Source: Veillonella ratti (GTDB lineage Bacteria > Bacillota > Negativicutes > Veillonellales > Veillonellaceae). From it: a DNA stretch of 46,433 bases. This document shows, one piece after another, positions 37,736 to 45,960 of this stretch. The notes under the pieces are model-generated. The model was not told where the DNA came from and did no database searches. It saw only the letters and a list, made by a program, of their open reading frames with translations. The position numbers and the translations under genes were made by a program. The stretch spans positions 1 through 46,433 of the forward strand of contig NZ_RQUX01000019.1 of assembly GCF_003992115.1 (NCBI RefSeq), in the 5' to 3' direction. The first letter of the stretch is position 1, and each line of letters begins with the position of its first letter.

Positions 37736-39178
37736 ATGAGTTTCGAAAGTCGATTCCAACATATTGATCGTCGTGTTCCGATTTCAGAGAATAATCCTGC
37801 AATCATTCATGATTTAACTAAATGTAAAAACTGTACATTATGCCGTCGTGCTTGTGCTGACGTTATGGGTGTACTTGACTACTACGATTTAGAATCTACC
37901 GGTGATGAACCGATTTGTGTTCATTGCGGTCAGTGCGCAGCCGCTTGCCCATTCGATTCCATGAACGAACGTTCCGAATTGGACGAAGTAAAAGCAGCTA
38001 TCGCCGATCCTGATAAAATCGTGGTTATTCAGACTGCACCGGCAGTACGTGTAGGTATCGGTGAAGAATTCGGTTATGAACCGGGTTCCGTTTTAGAAGG
38101 CAAAATGATTGGCGCCTTACGTCAACTTGGTGCCGACTATGTAGTAGATACCAACTTTGGTGCCGACTTAACTATCATGGAAGAAGCCAGCGAATTAATT
38201 GAACGCGTTGTAAACGGCCATGGCGAATTGCCACAGTTTACAAGCTGCTGCCCTGCATGGGTAAAATTCTGCGAAACTTACTACCCTGAATATTTACCAA
38301 ACATTTCTACAACTCGCAGCTGTATCGCTATGGAAGCAGCTGTTATTAAAACATATTTCGCTAAGAAGATGAATATCGATCCTGAGAAAATCGTATCCGT
38401 GAGCGTGGCTCCTTGTACGGCTAAGAAATTCGAAATTCGTCGTCCTGAACAGAATAAATCGGCTGCATACTGGGATAAAGAAGAACTTCGTGATACCGAC
38501 TACTGTATTACGACTCGTGAATTCGGTAAATGGATTCGTGAATCCGGTATCGACTTCACTCAGGTAGAAGAATCTCAGATGGATAAATACATCGGCGCTG
38601 AAACCGGTGGCTCCGTAATCTTCTGTAATACCGGCGGTGTTATGGAAGCGGCTGTTCGTAGTGCTTACAAATTCATTACCGGTGAAGAACCAACTCCTGA
38701 ACGTTACACGAACCTCCAGGAAGTTCGCGGTATGGAAGGCGTTCGCGAAGCGGAAGTTGAAATTGGCGACAAAAAATTAAAATTAGCTGTAGTTCATGGC
38801 GGTAAAAATATCCGTACATTCTTGGACGATATGAAAGCTAATGGCAAAAAATACGATTTCGTTGAAATGATGGCTTGCCCTGGCGGTTGTATCGGTGGCG
38901 GCGGTCAGCCACGCGTAAAAATGCCGGTAGCTAACAAAGTTCGTGAAGCTCGTATCAAAGGAATTTACGATATGGATTCCAACATGAAACTTCGTTCCAG
39001 CTATGAAAACCCTGAAATCAAAGCAATTTACACTGAATTCTTTGATAAACCATTGGGCGAATTGTCCGAACAGTTGTTACACACTCACTTCACCGACCGC
39101 AGCAGCGATCTTGGTGTACGTAAAGATGTAACACCTGAAACCTGCCCAACATCCCCTAAATTCAAGAAACCTGAATAA
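37736..39178 (+). CDS. hydA: [FeFe] hydrogenase, ferredoxin-domain type (HydA)
   Basis: A 480-residue hydrogenase that makes H2 from protons with reduced ferredoxin, disposing of electrons from pyruvate oxidation. Two 4Fe-4S clusters are bound by CKNCTLCRRAC (Cys 30, 33, 36, 40) and CVHCGQCAAAC (61, 64, 67, 71). H-cluster motifs: L1 TSCCPAW (about 169), L2 APCTAKKFE (about 225) and L3 MACPGGCIGGGGQP (about 378). L2 has Ala where many HydA have Met (MPC). The short two-cluster layout matches the Megasphaera type. ATG 37736 follows GAGGTG; the frame from 37598 adds 46 residues without a ribosome site. Strong codon bias suggests high expression. No maturation genes hydEFG are present in the window. 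Confidence 0.94.
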   Translation: MSFESRFQHIDRRVPISENNPAIIHDLTKCKNCTLCRRACADVMGVLDYYDLESTGDEPICVHCGQCAAACPFDSMNERSELDEVKAAIADPDKIVVIQTAPAVRVGIGEEFGYEPGSVLEGKMIGALRQLGADYVVDTNFGADLTIMEEASELIERVVNGHGELPQFTSCCPAWVKFCETYYPEYLPNISTTRSCIAMEAAVIKTYFAKKMNIDPEKIVSVSVAPCTAKKFEIRRPEQNKSAAYWDKEELRDTDYCITTREFGKWIRESGIDFTQVEESQMDKYIGAETGGSVIFCNTGGVMEAAVRSAYKFITGEEPTPERYTNLQEVRGMEGVREAEVEIGDKKLKLAVVHGGKNIRTFLDDMKANGKKYDFVEMMACPGGCIGGGGQPRVKMPVANKVREARIKGIYDMDSNMKLRSSYENPEIKAIYTEFFDKPLGELSEQLLHTHFTDRSSDLGVRKDVTPETCPTSPKFKKPE

Positions 39179-39251
39179 GAGGATAGGCTGCGAATAGAAT
39201 AAGCGTTTATTTCGATAGCGAGATAAACGAATATTCCGATTAGCGAATCAT

Positions 39252-39297
39252 AGAGCATCGAATGCTTGTGACAATCACAGCATTTGATGCTCTTTTT
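39252..39297 (+). terminator. Terminator of hydA
   Basis: Stem AGAGCATCGAATGCT with AGCATTTGATGCTCT (G-U included), inner TGTGA/TCACA, five T. Confidence 0.88.
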
Positions 39298-39309
39298 GTA
39301 TAACTACAG

Positions 39310-39338
39310 TTGACATGTATCTCTGATTGAAGTATTAT
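39310..39338 (+). promoter_or_regulatory. Promoter of the SAM-regulated operon
   Basis: TTGACA, 17 bases, TATTAT, followed about 50 bases later by the SAM-I aptamer. Confidence 0.85.
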
Positions 39339-39388
39339 AATATACATCGAAAGGGTAATGTTTTACCCCAGGTAGTTATAATTTTATA

Positions 39389-39532
39389 GAATCATCCAGA
39401 GCAGCTGAGGGATTTGGCCCGATGATGCTGCGGCAACCTGCTTGATGCATATGCAAAAGGCAAGGTGCTAAGTCCAACGGGTAACCGGCAGATGATAAGA
39501 CAGTAGGTCGTCATTTGTTGACGACTTTTTTT
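39389..39532 (+). promoter_or_regulatory. SAM-I riboswitch and terminator, leader of the yxjG-like/azlCD operon
   Basis: S-box landmarks in order: P1 GAATCATC (39389) pairing with GATGAT (39491), CAGAGCAGCTGAGGGATTTG, GCCCGATGA, GCGGCAACC, AAGGTGCTAAGTCC. The terminator hairpin GTCGTCA-TTTG-TTGACGAC with eight T follows at 39507. It is expected to turn the operon off when SAM is plentiful. Confidence 0.93.
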
Positions 39533-39565
39533 ATTAGCTGCCACTTTTGAGAGGAGATTGAGAAT

Positions 39566-40711
39566 ATGAGTAATGCAAAACAGACAATTGGGAAAGGTCC
39601 GTTCCGTTATGATGTAGTAGGTAGTTTTTTACGGCCTGAAACTGTAAAAAAAGCGCGCCAAGAAGTAGAAGCGGGGGCTCTTGGTAAGGCAGAACTTCGT
39701 AAAGTCGAAGATGAAGCCATTCGCGACTTAATCGATAAAGAAGTTAACGTAGGTCTTAAAGCCGTAACAGATGGTGAATTTCGCCGTGCGTATTGGCATT
39801 TAGATTTCTTGGAACAACTGGTAGGCGTTGAACGTATTAAAGCGGAACATTGGTCCGTAGCCTTTAAAGGCCATCAGCCGAAAGCGGCCACTCTTAAAAT
39901 CGTAGGTGATATCGACTTCCCGGATAATCATCCGTTTTTGGAAGATTTTAAATTCGTAAAAGCTACCGCCGGTGATAGAGCGGTTGCTAAATTTACCATT
40001 CCGTCGCCATCCATGCTCCATTTGATTTGCTGTGTCCGCGAAGAACATTATGAACCGATTCCGCAGTATGAAAATGAAGATGCTTTATTTGAAGCCATTG
40101 CTAAAGCCTATCGTAAAGCGATTAAGGCCTTCTATGATGCAGGTTGCCGTTATCTTCAGTTGGATGACACTTCTTGGGGTGAATTCTGCGATGACACAAA
40201 ACGTAAAGAATACGCGGCGCGCGGTTTAGATTTAAATCACATTGCCAAAAAATATGTAGAAGTTATTAACTATGCCTTGGAAGGTAAACCGGACGATTTA
40301 GCTGTAACTATGCATATTTGCCGCGGTAACTTCCGTTCCACTTGGTTCTCGTCGGGGGGCTATGAACCGGTGGCGGAAACACTATTCGGTCATTGTAACA
40401 TTGACGGTTTCTTCTTGGAATACGATTCCGACCGTGCCGGCGGGTTTGCACCGCTTCGTTTTATAAAAAATCAGAAGGTCGTACTAGGCCTTGTGACTTC
40501 CAAGTTCCCGGAACTTGAAAAAGAAGAAGATTTATTGGCACGTATTGAAGAAGCCAGCTTGTATGTGCCAAAAGAGCAATTGGCGTTGAGCCCGCAATGT
40601 GGTTTTGCCTCTACGGAAGAAGGCAATAATTTAACCGAAGAAGAACAATTTGCCAAGTTGGCACTCATTAAACGAGTTGCTGAAAAGGCTTGGGGGCCCT
40701 ATGAAGAATGA
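39566..40711 (+). CDS. yxjG: MetE C-terminal-like methyltransferase (YxjG/YxjH type)
   Basis: A 381-residue protein of the cobalamin-independent methionine synthase family, short form with only the catalytic barrel. Zinc ligands are visible as HICRGN (His250, Cys252) and SPQCGFAST (Cys about 346), with a Glu between. It would make methionine from homocysteine; the methyl donor of the short forms is not well fixed. In Bacillus the yxjG and yxjH genes are also under S-box control, which supports the call. The start is ATG 39566 after GAGGAG. It overlaps azlC by 11 bases. Confidence 0.88.
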   Translation: MSNAKQTIGKGPFRYDVVGSFLRPETVKKARQEVEAGALGKAELRKVEDEAIRDLIDKEVNVGLKAVTDGEFRRAYWHLDFLEQLVGVERIKAEHWSVAFKGHQPKAATLKIVGDIDFPDNHPFLEDFKFVKATAGDRAVAKFTIPSPSMLHLICCVREEHYEPIPQYENEDALFEAIAKAYRKAIKAFYDAGCRYLQLDDTSWGEFCDDTKRKEYAARGLDLNHIAKKYVEVINYALEGKPDDLAVTMHICRGNFRSTWFSSGGYEPVAETLFGHCNIDGFFLEYDSDRAGGFAPLRFIKNQKVVLGLVTSKFPELEKEEDLLARIEEASLYVPKEQLALSPQCGFASTEEGNNLTEEEQFAKLALIKRVAEKAWGPYEE

Positions 40712-41525
40712 TGAAAGTCGCAATGATGAAAGTCGCCATGTAAATAGTATTTCGATTGATGCTGCTACTTCGCCCGATGGTAGTAAGAAGAGCCATGACA
40801 AGAGTGCGGGGCGGGAGGCGTTTCGCTACGCTTTTCCCTTAACCGTACCGATTTGTGCGGGCTTCTTATTTCTGGGCATCTCCTACGGCCTCTTTGCCGT
40901 AGGACAGGGCCTGCCTTGGTATTTGCCGATTATTATGAGCGCTACCATCTTTGCAGGCTCTATGGAGTTTGTTACCGTCGCCTTATTGACCGCTCCTTTT
41001 GATCCGTTGGGCGCTTTTATTCTGGCCTTTATGGTTAACGGACGGCACATTTTTTACGGGTTGACTATGTTAACCCGCTATACTTCACAGGGGTGGAAAA
41101 AATATCCCCTTATTTTCGGCATGTGTGATGAGTCATTTGCCCTCAACGCGACCGTAAACTTGCCGGATAATGTGGATAGAGGCTGGTTTTATCTCCATGT
41201 AACGTGGCTGAACTTTGTCTATTGGGTGCTCGGCGTGGCTATGGGTTCCATAGGCAGTCAATTCATCACTTTAAACTTAAAAGGTATTGAGTTTGTTCTA
41301 ACGGCTTTGTTTGCGGTTATTTTCTTGGATATGCTATTAAAAGGGAAAAATTTGATGCCCGGATTTATCGGCCTCGGCGTGTCGCTCTTGATGCGTATTC
41401 TCTTGGGACCGGATGTATTTATGCTGCCGGCCATGGCTCTCATGGTAGTTATCTTCAGTTTACTGTATAAGATTAAGGGTAAAAAAGAAACGGATTTAGC
41501 AGATGAAGGGGGGACGGCTTCATGA
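40701..41525 (+). CDS. azlC: AzlC-family amino acid exporter, large subunit
   Basis: A 274-residue membrane protein with about seven segments. AzlC signature regions: AFPLTVPICAGFLFLGISYG, MSATIFAGSMEFVTVALL, AFMVNGRHIFYGLTML and MCDESFALN. With AzlD it forms an exporter of branched-chain amino acids; the Corynebacterium BrnFE homologue also exports methionine. The start overlaps the methyltransferase stop, so translation is coupled and lies under the SAM-I riboswitch. The first 35 residues are hydrophilic and begin with a duplicated NDESR pentapeptide from a 15-bp tandem repeat (40707-40736) that spans the upstream stop codon. Confidence 0.88.
   Translation: MKNDESRNDESRHVNSISIDAATSPDGSKKSHDKSAGREAFRYAFPLTVPICAGFLFLGISYGLFAVGQGLPWYLPIIMSATIFAGSMEFVTVALLTAPFDPLGAFILAFMVNGRHIFYGLTMLTRYTSQGWKKYPLIFGMCDESFALNATVNLPDNVDRGWFYLHVTWLNFVYWVLGVAMGSIGSQFITLNLKGIEFVLTALFAVIFLDMLLKGKNLMPGFIGLGVSLLMRILLGPDVFMLPAMALMVVIFSLLYKIKGKKETDLADEGGTAS
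40707..40736 (+). repeat. 15-bp tandem repeat across the yxjG stop and azlC start
   Basis: AATGATGAAAGTCGC occurs twice without change. In the azlC frame it encodes NDESR-NDESR; in the upstream frame its TGA is the stop codon of the methyltransferase. Perfect identity implies a recent duplication. Confidence 0.9.
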
Positions 41526-41848
41526 CAGCATGGGAAATGACGATTACTATTGGCGCCGTCGTCCTTGGTACGATGGCTACACGTTTTATTTCGTTTGTCG
41601 TATTTGCCAAGTCGGAAAAACCGCCGGCCATCGTCACGTATTTAGGCGATATGTTGCCGGCCGCAGTTATGGGACTTTTGGTCGTGTATTCGTTAAAGGG
41701 CGTATCGTTGGCGGTAGCGCCGAACGGCATTCCGGAGGCCATTGCTTTAGTAATATTGGCGGTCGTTCACTATTGGCGTCGCAATTTATTACTCAGCATT
41801 GCCGTAGGCACCATTGTGTACATGTTCTTGGTGCAGGAGATATTTTAG
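41522..41848 (+). CDS. azlD: AzlD-family amino acid exporter, small subunit
   Basis: A 108-residue membrane protein with about four segments (ITIGAVVLGTMATRFISFVVF; MLPAAVMGLLVVYSL; IALVILAVVHYWRR; LLSIAVGTIVYMFLV). FVVFAKSEKPPAIVTYLGDMLPAAVM is the conserved AzlD region. ATG overlaps the azlC stop by four bases (ATGA), as is common for this pair. It completes the SAM-controlled operon, which ends at the terminator at 41883. Confidence 0.9.
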   Translation: MTAWEMTITIGAVVLGTMATRFISFVVFAKSEKPPAIVTYLGDMLPAAVMGLLVVYSLKGVSLAVAPNGIPEAIALVILAVVHYWRRNLLLSIAVGTIVYMFLVQEIF

Positions 41849-41882
41849 CTTGATTATATAATTTAGTATGTAAATCGGATAT

Positions 41883-41927
41883 AGTCCGACTCTTTCTATA
41901 ACTAAGGGAAGAGTCGGGCTTTTTTTG
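41883..41927 (+). terminator. Terminator of the yxjG-azlCD operon
   Basis: A 12-base stem AGTCCGACTCTT/AAGAGTCGGGCT (one G-U pair), 14-base loop, seven T. Confidence 0.9.
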
Positions 41928-41993
41928 TTGTGAAAAATATGAATTGGCTGTATATGGCGACAGTTCTATGACTATAAAGTATTGTTAAAGGGT

Positions 41994-42065
41994 TTTACAA
42001 ATGATTTCGGATGATGTATTATGAGTATAATAAGTTTAGAAATCGATTTCGTAAATCGATTTCGT
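41994..42065 (+). promoter_or_regulatory. Promoter and tandem operator of the KDG operon
   Basis: TTTACA (41994) and TATTAT (42017) are 17 bases apart. Just downstream AAATCGATTTCGT occurs twice in tandem (42040-42065), and the first copy is part of the perfect palindrome GAAATCGATTTC (42039-42050). This is the form of a LacI-family operator and lies where a repressor would block transcription. Confidence 0.7.
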
Positions 42066-42173
42066 AAAATAAAAACAAAATGGACTGTTAATTAAAACAT
42101 AAATTAGAACGTGATTGAATACATGGATTAGAATGAGACTTAAAAAATTGATTTTAGCGTAGGGAGGTGCTGT

Positions 42174-43229
42174 ATGGGAAAAGTAACAATTGCTGATGTG
42201 GCCGCTCGAACAGGTTTTTCAAAAACGACAATATCACGCTTTTTAAACGGTAAATATGAATTTATGTCCGAAGAAACGCGCAAACGTATCAGTGAAGTCA
42301 TCAAGGATATTGAATATAAACCGAATCGCATGGCCCGCAGTTTGCGCTTGCAACAAAGTCATATGATTGGTGTTATCGTGTCAGATATTTCAAACCCATT
42401 CTCAGCCATCCTTTACACCGGTATTTCGGAGTATTGTGAACAACATGGTTTTACCGTACTGTTGGCTGATGCCGGTGATGATCCGGATAAGGAAAAACGC
42501 TATATTCAGTCCATGATTGCGCAAGGTGTGGACGGGCTTGTTATAAATGCAACCGGCGCGAATGTTTCATATTTGAACGAAGTGAATCGTACCATGGTGC
42601 CCATTGTGTTGGCAGATAGACCGGTTGAAGGCTGTGAATGCGACATAGTTTCTGTCGATACGAAGCAGGTAACGCATGATAGTTTAGCCTTATTGTTAAG
42701 CAAAGGGTATGAACGTATTCTTTTTGCTACGCGGCAAATTGGAACCAATGGAATTCGGCGTGAACGATTTGATGAGTTTTCGATACAGTATGAAGCTTTA
42801 ACAAATCGTCAAGCTATGACGTTGGAATATACTAAGTCGGATAAAGCGGCTCTCAAAACGGCGATTCTTTCTGCACTGGCAGCGGCCCGTGATGCCGGTG
42901 AAAAGCTGGCTTTATTTGCCGGTAATGGTGTTGTACTTAGTGATATGGCCTATTTATTAAGGCGCAATAAATTACGGAGCCCTGATGATGTGGGGCTTTT
43001 CAGTTATGATAATTGGCCGTGGATGGATAGTATCGGGCCGGGCATATCGGTAATAGAATTGCCGTCGCATCAAATAGGCAGTGAATGTGCCCGTCTATTG
43101 TTGCTGAGGGTTACGGCTAGTCTTAAAGCGTCTGAAGAATCAGTGTCTTCGGAAGCTTCAGATAGTACGTCTGTGGCGAAGCAACATATTATTTTATCGG
43201 GTAAAATTGTGGAGCGCGACTCCCTGTAA
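42174..43229 (+). CDS. LacI-family regulator of the ketodeoxygluconate genes
   Basis: A 351-residue repressor. The N-terminal LacI helix-turn-helix reads VTIADVAARTGFSKTTISRFLNGKYEFMSEETRKRI, the hinge YKPNRMARSLRLQQSHMIGVIV, and the rest is a periplasmic-binding-protein-like effector domain (ISNPFSAILYTGISEYCEQHGF). AGGGAGGTG precedes the ATG. It is followed by kdgK and eda in the same direction, so its likely effector is 2-keto-3-deoxygluconate or its phosphate (a KdgR-like role). The probable operator lies in its own promoter, which implies autoregulation. The stretch before the C-terminus is unusually Ser/Glu rich (KASEESVSSEASDSTS). Confidence 0.85.
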   Translation: MGKVTIADVAARTGFSKTTISRFLNGKYEFMSEETRKRISEVIKDIEYKPNRMARSLRLQQSHMIGVIVSDISNPFSAILYTGISEYCEQHGFTVLLADAGDDPDKEKRYIQSMIAQGVDGLVINATGANVSYLNEVNRTMVPIVLADRPVEGCECDIVSVDTKQVTHDSLALLLSKGYERILFATRQIGTNGIRRERFDEFSIQYEALTNRQAMTLEYTKSDKAALKTAILSALAAARDAGEKLALFAGNGVVLSDMAYLLRRNKLRSPDDVGLFSYDNWPWMDSIGPGISVIELPSHQIGSECARLLLLRVTASLKASEESVSSEASDSTSVAKQHIILSGKIVERDSL

Positions 43230-43271
43230 GAGATATTGACATTTTAAAAATATATTTAGGAGGTATGGAGG

Positions 43272-44222
43272 GTGGCAAGAGTTTTAACAATTGGTGAGCC
43301 CATGGGACTCATGGTGGCAACGGAGCCGAAGGCACTTAAAGATGTAACCACGTTTCACCGCTATGTGTGCGGTGCGGAGGTGAATTTTTCGGTCGGTATG
43401 AGTCGCTTAGGGCATGAGGTAGCGTATATCAGCCGTGTCGGCAATGATCCGTTCGGTCAACATATTTTGGACTTCTTGGAAGAACAAAATATCGGGATTG
43501 ATTATGTTGAATTGGACGATGTAAATCGTACGGGTATGCAGTTGAAAGCAAAAACTTTGGAAGGCGATCCGGAGGTCGTTAATTTCCGTCGTTTCACAGC
43601 GTTCTCGTATATGGAACCGGCTATCGTTGATACAGTTGCTTGGGATAAATACGATCATTTACATGTAACCGGTATTCCACCGGCTTTATCCGATAGTTGC
43701 CGCGAAACATCGATAGCCATGATGAAAACAGCTAAAGCACATGGTGTTCAGGTTTCCTTTGATACCAACCTTCGTCCTGCTTTATGGCCATCTGAAGAAG
43801 CTATGCGTGAAACAATTAACTACTTGGCATCGTTAGCAGATATTGTGTTACCCGGCTTTGGTGAAGGGAAAATTTTGACTGGTTTTGATACACCGGAAGC
43901 CATTGCGGACTTCTATCTCAAACAAGGCGCCAAGGCGGTGGTTATTAAATTAGGGACCAAAGGTTCTTTTGTTAAAACGGAAGCCGAAGCCTTCTATGCA
44001 CCGGCGTATGTGGTGGAACAGGTAGTCGATACCGTAGGTGCCGGTGATGGTTTTGCTGTAGGTACAATCAGCGGCCGTTTAGAAGGTTTAAGTTGGCAAG
44101 ATGCTGTGCGTCGCGGTGCAGCGATTGGTGCGCTTCAAGTACAGGTGGAGGGAGATAACGAAGGATTGCCTACACCGGAACAATTGGCGGCGTATCAAAA
44201 GAGTGCTAAGTTAAGTGATTAA
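43272..44222 (+). CDS. kdgK: 2-keto-3-deoxygluconate kinase (PfkB family)
   Basis: A 316-residue sugar kinase. The PfkB pattern is clear: TFHRYVCGAEVNFSVGMSRLGHEVAYISRVGNDPFGQHI at the N-terminus, and the C-terminal signature DTVGAGDGFAVGTISGRLEG with the catalytic Asp (near residue 259). LTIGEPMGLMVATEP and the following aldolase gene favour 2-keto-3-deoxygluconate as substrate over fructose or ribose. The start is GTG 43272, eight bases after AGGAGG. The product, 2-keto-3-deoxy-6-phosphogluconate, is what the next gene cleaves. Confidence 0.87.
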   Translation: MARVLTIGEPMGLMVATEPKALKDVTTFHRYVCGAEVNFSVGMSRLGHEVAYISRVGNDPFGQHILDFLEEQNIGIDYVELDDVNRTGMQLKAKTLEGDPEVVNFRRFTAFSYMEPAIVDTVAWDKYDHLHVTGIPPALSDSCRETSIAMMKTAKAHGVQVSFDTNLRPALWPSEEAMRETINYLASLADIVLPGFGEGKILTGFDTPEAIADFYLKQGAKAVVIKLGTKGSFVKTEAEAFYAPAYVVEQVVDTVGAGDGFAVGTISGRLEGLSWQDAVRRGAAIGALQVQVEGDNEGLPTPEQLAAYQKSAKLSD

Positions 44223-44257
44223 AATGTAGTTTATATACCTAATATTTAGCTTAAAAA

Positions 44258-44269
44258 GTAAGCGCTTAC
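44258..44269. promoter_or_regulatory. cre-like palindrome upstream of eda
   Basis: Perfect palindrome GTAAGCGCTTAC, followed by A. On the minus strand TGTAAGCGCTTACT fits the CcpA cre consensus at 13 of 14 positions. It may place the aldolase under carbon catabolite control or be another LacI-type site. It differs from the operator at 42039. Confidence 0.55.
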
Positions 44270-44344
44270 ACGTGTTGCACGGTGTTTTATATAGGTATAG
44301 TGACATAAAAAATAAAGTATTGGACATACTAGGAGGTTTTTATC

Positions 44345-44983
44345 ATGGACAAATTGCAAGTTATTGAAACAGTAAAAAAAATAGGTGTTGTTGCCGTTAT
44401 TCGCGGCAATACGCCGGATGAAGCAGTTCAGATTTCGGAAGCCTGTATTGCCGGCGGTGTAACAGCAATTGAAGTTGCCTTTACTACGCCACGTGCGCAT
44501 GAAGCAATTTTGACTTTGTCTGAAAAATACAAAGATAATGCACAAGTTGTTATTGGTGCCGGTACCGTTCTTGATGCGGAAACAGCTCGCATGGCTATTT
44601 TAAATGGGGCAGCTTTTGTTGTTTCACCTGCATTTGATGAAGCTACCATAAAATTATGTAATCGTTACCGTGTAGCTTGCATGCCGGGAACTACAACAAT
44701 CCAAGGTGTTATTCAGGCCTTGGAATTAGGCGCCGATATTGTTAAAGTATTCCCTGGCGAAGTTGTGGGCAGCAAATTTATTAAAGCCGTAAAAGGCCCA
44801 TTGCCACAAGCTCAAATGATGCCGACCGGCGGCGTAAGCATTGATAATGTAGCTGAATGGTTTAAAGCCGGTGCTGTTGCTGTCGGGGCAGGCGGCGCAT
44901 TGACCGGTGGCGGAAAATCTTTGGCTGAAATTACCGAAACAGCTAAAAAATTCGTTGCTGCGGTGGCAGACGCTAGAAAATAA
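44345..44983 (+). CDS. eda: KDPG/KHG aldolase
   Basis: A 212-residue class I aldolase cutting 2-keto-3-deoxy-6-phosphogluconate to pyruvate and glyceraldehyde 3-phosphate. VVAVIRGNTPDEAVQIS, AIEVAFTTPRAHEAI (catalytic Glu), GAGTVLDAE, and DIVKVFPGEVVGSKFIKA with the Schiff-base lysine are present. TAGGAGG precedes the ATG. The 122-base gap after kdgK carries the cre-like site, so it may have an extra promoter. With kdgK it forms the lower part of uronate or Entner-Doudoroff type catabolism; upper enzymes are not in the window. Confidence 0.93.
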   Translation: MDKLQVIETVKKIGVVAVIRGNTPDEAVQISEACIAGGVTAIEVAFTTPRAHEAILTLSEKYKDNAQVVIGAGTVLDAETARMAILNGAAFVVSPAFDEATIKLCNRYRVACMPGTTTIQGVIQALELGADIVKVFPGEVVGSKFIKAVKGPLPQAQMMPTGGVSIDNVAEWFKAGAVAVGAGGALTGGGKSLAEITETAKKFVAAVADARK

Positions 44984-45006
44984 GCTAGATAAGGTTTGAA
45001 GAATAT

Positions 45007-45087
45007 AAAAAATCCTCGAAGTGAATTGAGAATTAGTTCATAACTTATTAGTTGTGACATTTTCCGGTAAACTTCGAGGATTTTTTG
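45007..45087. terminator. Bidirectional terminator between eda and the toxin-antitoxin locus
   Basis: Perfect 16-base arms AAAAAATCCTCGAAGT and inverse, separated by an unusually long 49-base loop that has its own CATAACT/AGTTGTG pairing. Confidence 0.82.
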
Positions 45088-45090
45088 TAG

Positions 45091-45960
45091 TTAATTATTT
45101 AAAGTAATGCCATAGTTGCCGGTGGCAATATTGGTCATCTCAGCAAATATAGTATCTAATGTATTAGCTGATTTAGTATTGGTATCATTGATTAACAACA
45201 TAACATTGGAACCTAGTTTTTTAGTAGCACTACGGAAGTTTGTACCGGGCATAGCAGGTATTTTTGTTAAAATAATACCAGACTTCAATAAGGTATCATC
45301 AATGTTAGTGTAATAAGCGGAGTAGTGATTTTTTAAAAGGTTAAAATTTAATGTTTTATCCGCATATAAAGCGTCCATAAAGTTAATTGATTTTTTGAAT
45401 TGAGTTTTATTGAAATTAACTGCTTCGGCTTGTAATGCCTGATTTATGCCTATTTGTAGCATTGCATTAGTCATAATAATTTGTTCCGGCGTTAAGTTTT
45501 CGGTTGAATTTCTAAATTTGCTTATGAGATTCTTTTTGGCGAGTATTAAAAGGGTAGATATTTGTAGGAAGTTACGTACAGTTTTAATTTGTTGATCTAT
45601 ATTGTCTGTATTTTTCGGTAAATTATAGTATTCGACAAAATATTTGTAATTGATATATTGGAATATATTACGTTCTTTTATCAGTTCTTCCATAGATTTA
45701 ATTTCGGCTACGGCGGCATCATAGGTCGATTGCAAATTTAACCAAAATTCAACACTGTTATCAAAAAGTCTGGCTAATTTAATAGCGATATCGATAGATA
45801 AACTTTGTTCAGCTCGAATCAATAAGCTAAGATTTTTTGGAGTTGTATCCAAGCGTTTAGCAAAATCTTCTTGAGTCAAGCCACTATTTTCAACTAATTC
45901 TTGGATATAATAGCCTGGATGGAAGGCCATTTTATTATTGTATTCTATGTAATTACTCAT
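45091..45960 (-). CDS. higA: HigA-type antitoxin with long C-terminal domain
   Basis: A 289-residue protein. The first 90 residues are a HigA helix-turn-helix: FHPGYYIQELVENSGLTQEDFAKRLDTTPKNLSLLIRAEQSLSIDIAIKLARLFDNSVEFWLNLQ. It should bind its own promoter and neutralise the upstream toxin. Residues 90-289 resemble the ImmA/IrrE-like extension of long HigA proteins, but where a zinc-protease HEXXH would be expected the sequence reads FAEMTN, so the catalytic site looks lost. ATG 45960 overlaps the toxin end by eight bases; AAAGGAGG is about 12 bases upstream. The region is AT-rich and less codon-biased than its neighbours. Confidence 0.85.
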   Translation of the reverse strand: MSNYIEYNNKMAFHPGYYIQELVENSGLTQEDFAKRLDTTPKNLSLLIRAEQSLSIDIAIKLARLFDNSVEFWLNLQSTYDAAVAEIKSMEELIKERNIFQYINYKYFVEYYNLPKNTDNIDQQIKTVRNFLQISTLLILAKKNLISKFRNSTENLTPEQIIMTNAMLQIGINQALQAEAVNFNKTQFKKSINFMDALYADKTLNFNLLKNHYSAYYTNIDDTLLKSGIILTKIPAMPGTNFRSATKKLGSNVMLLINDTNTKSANTLDTIFAEMTNIATGNYGITLNN

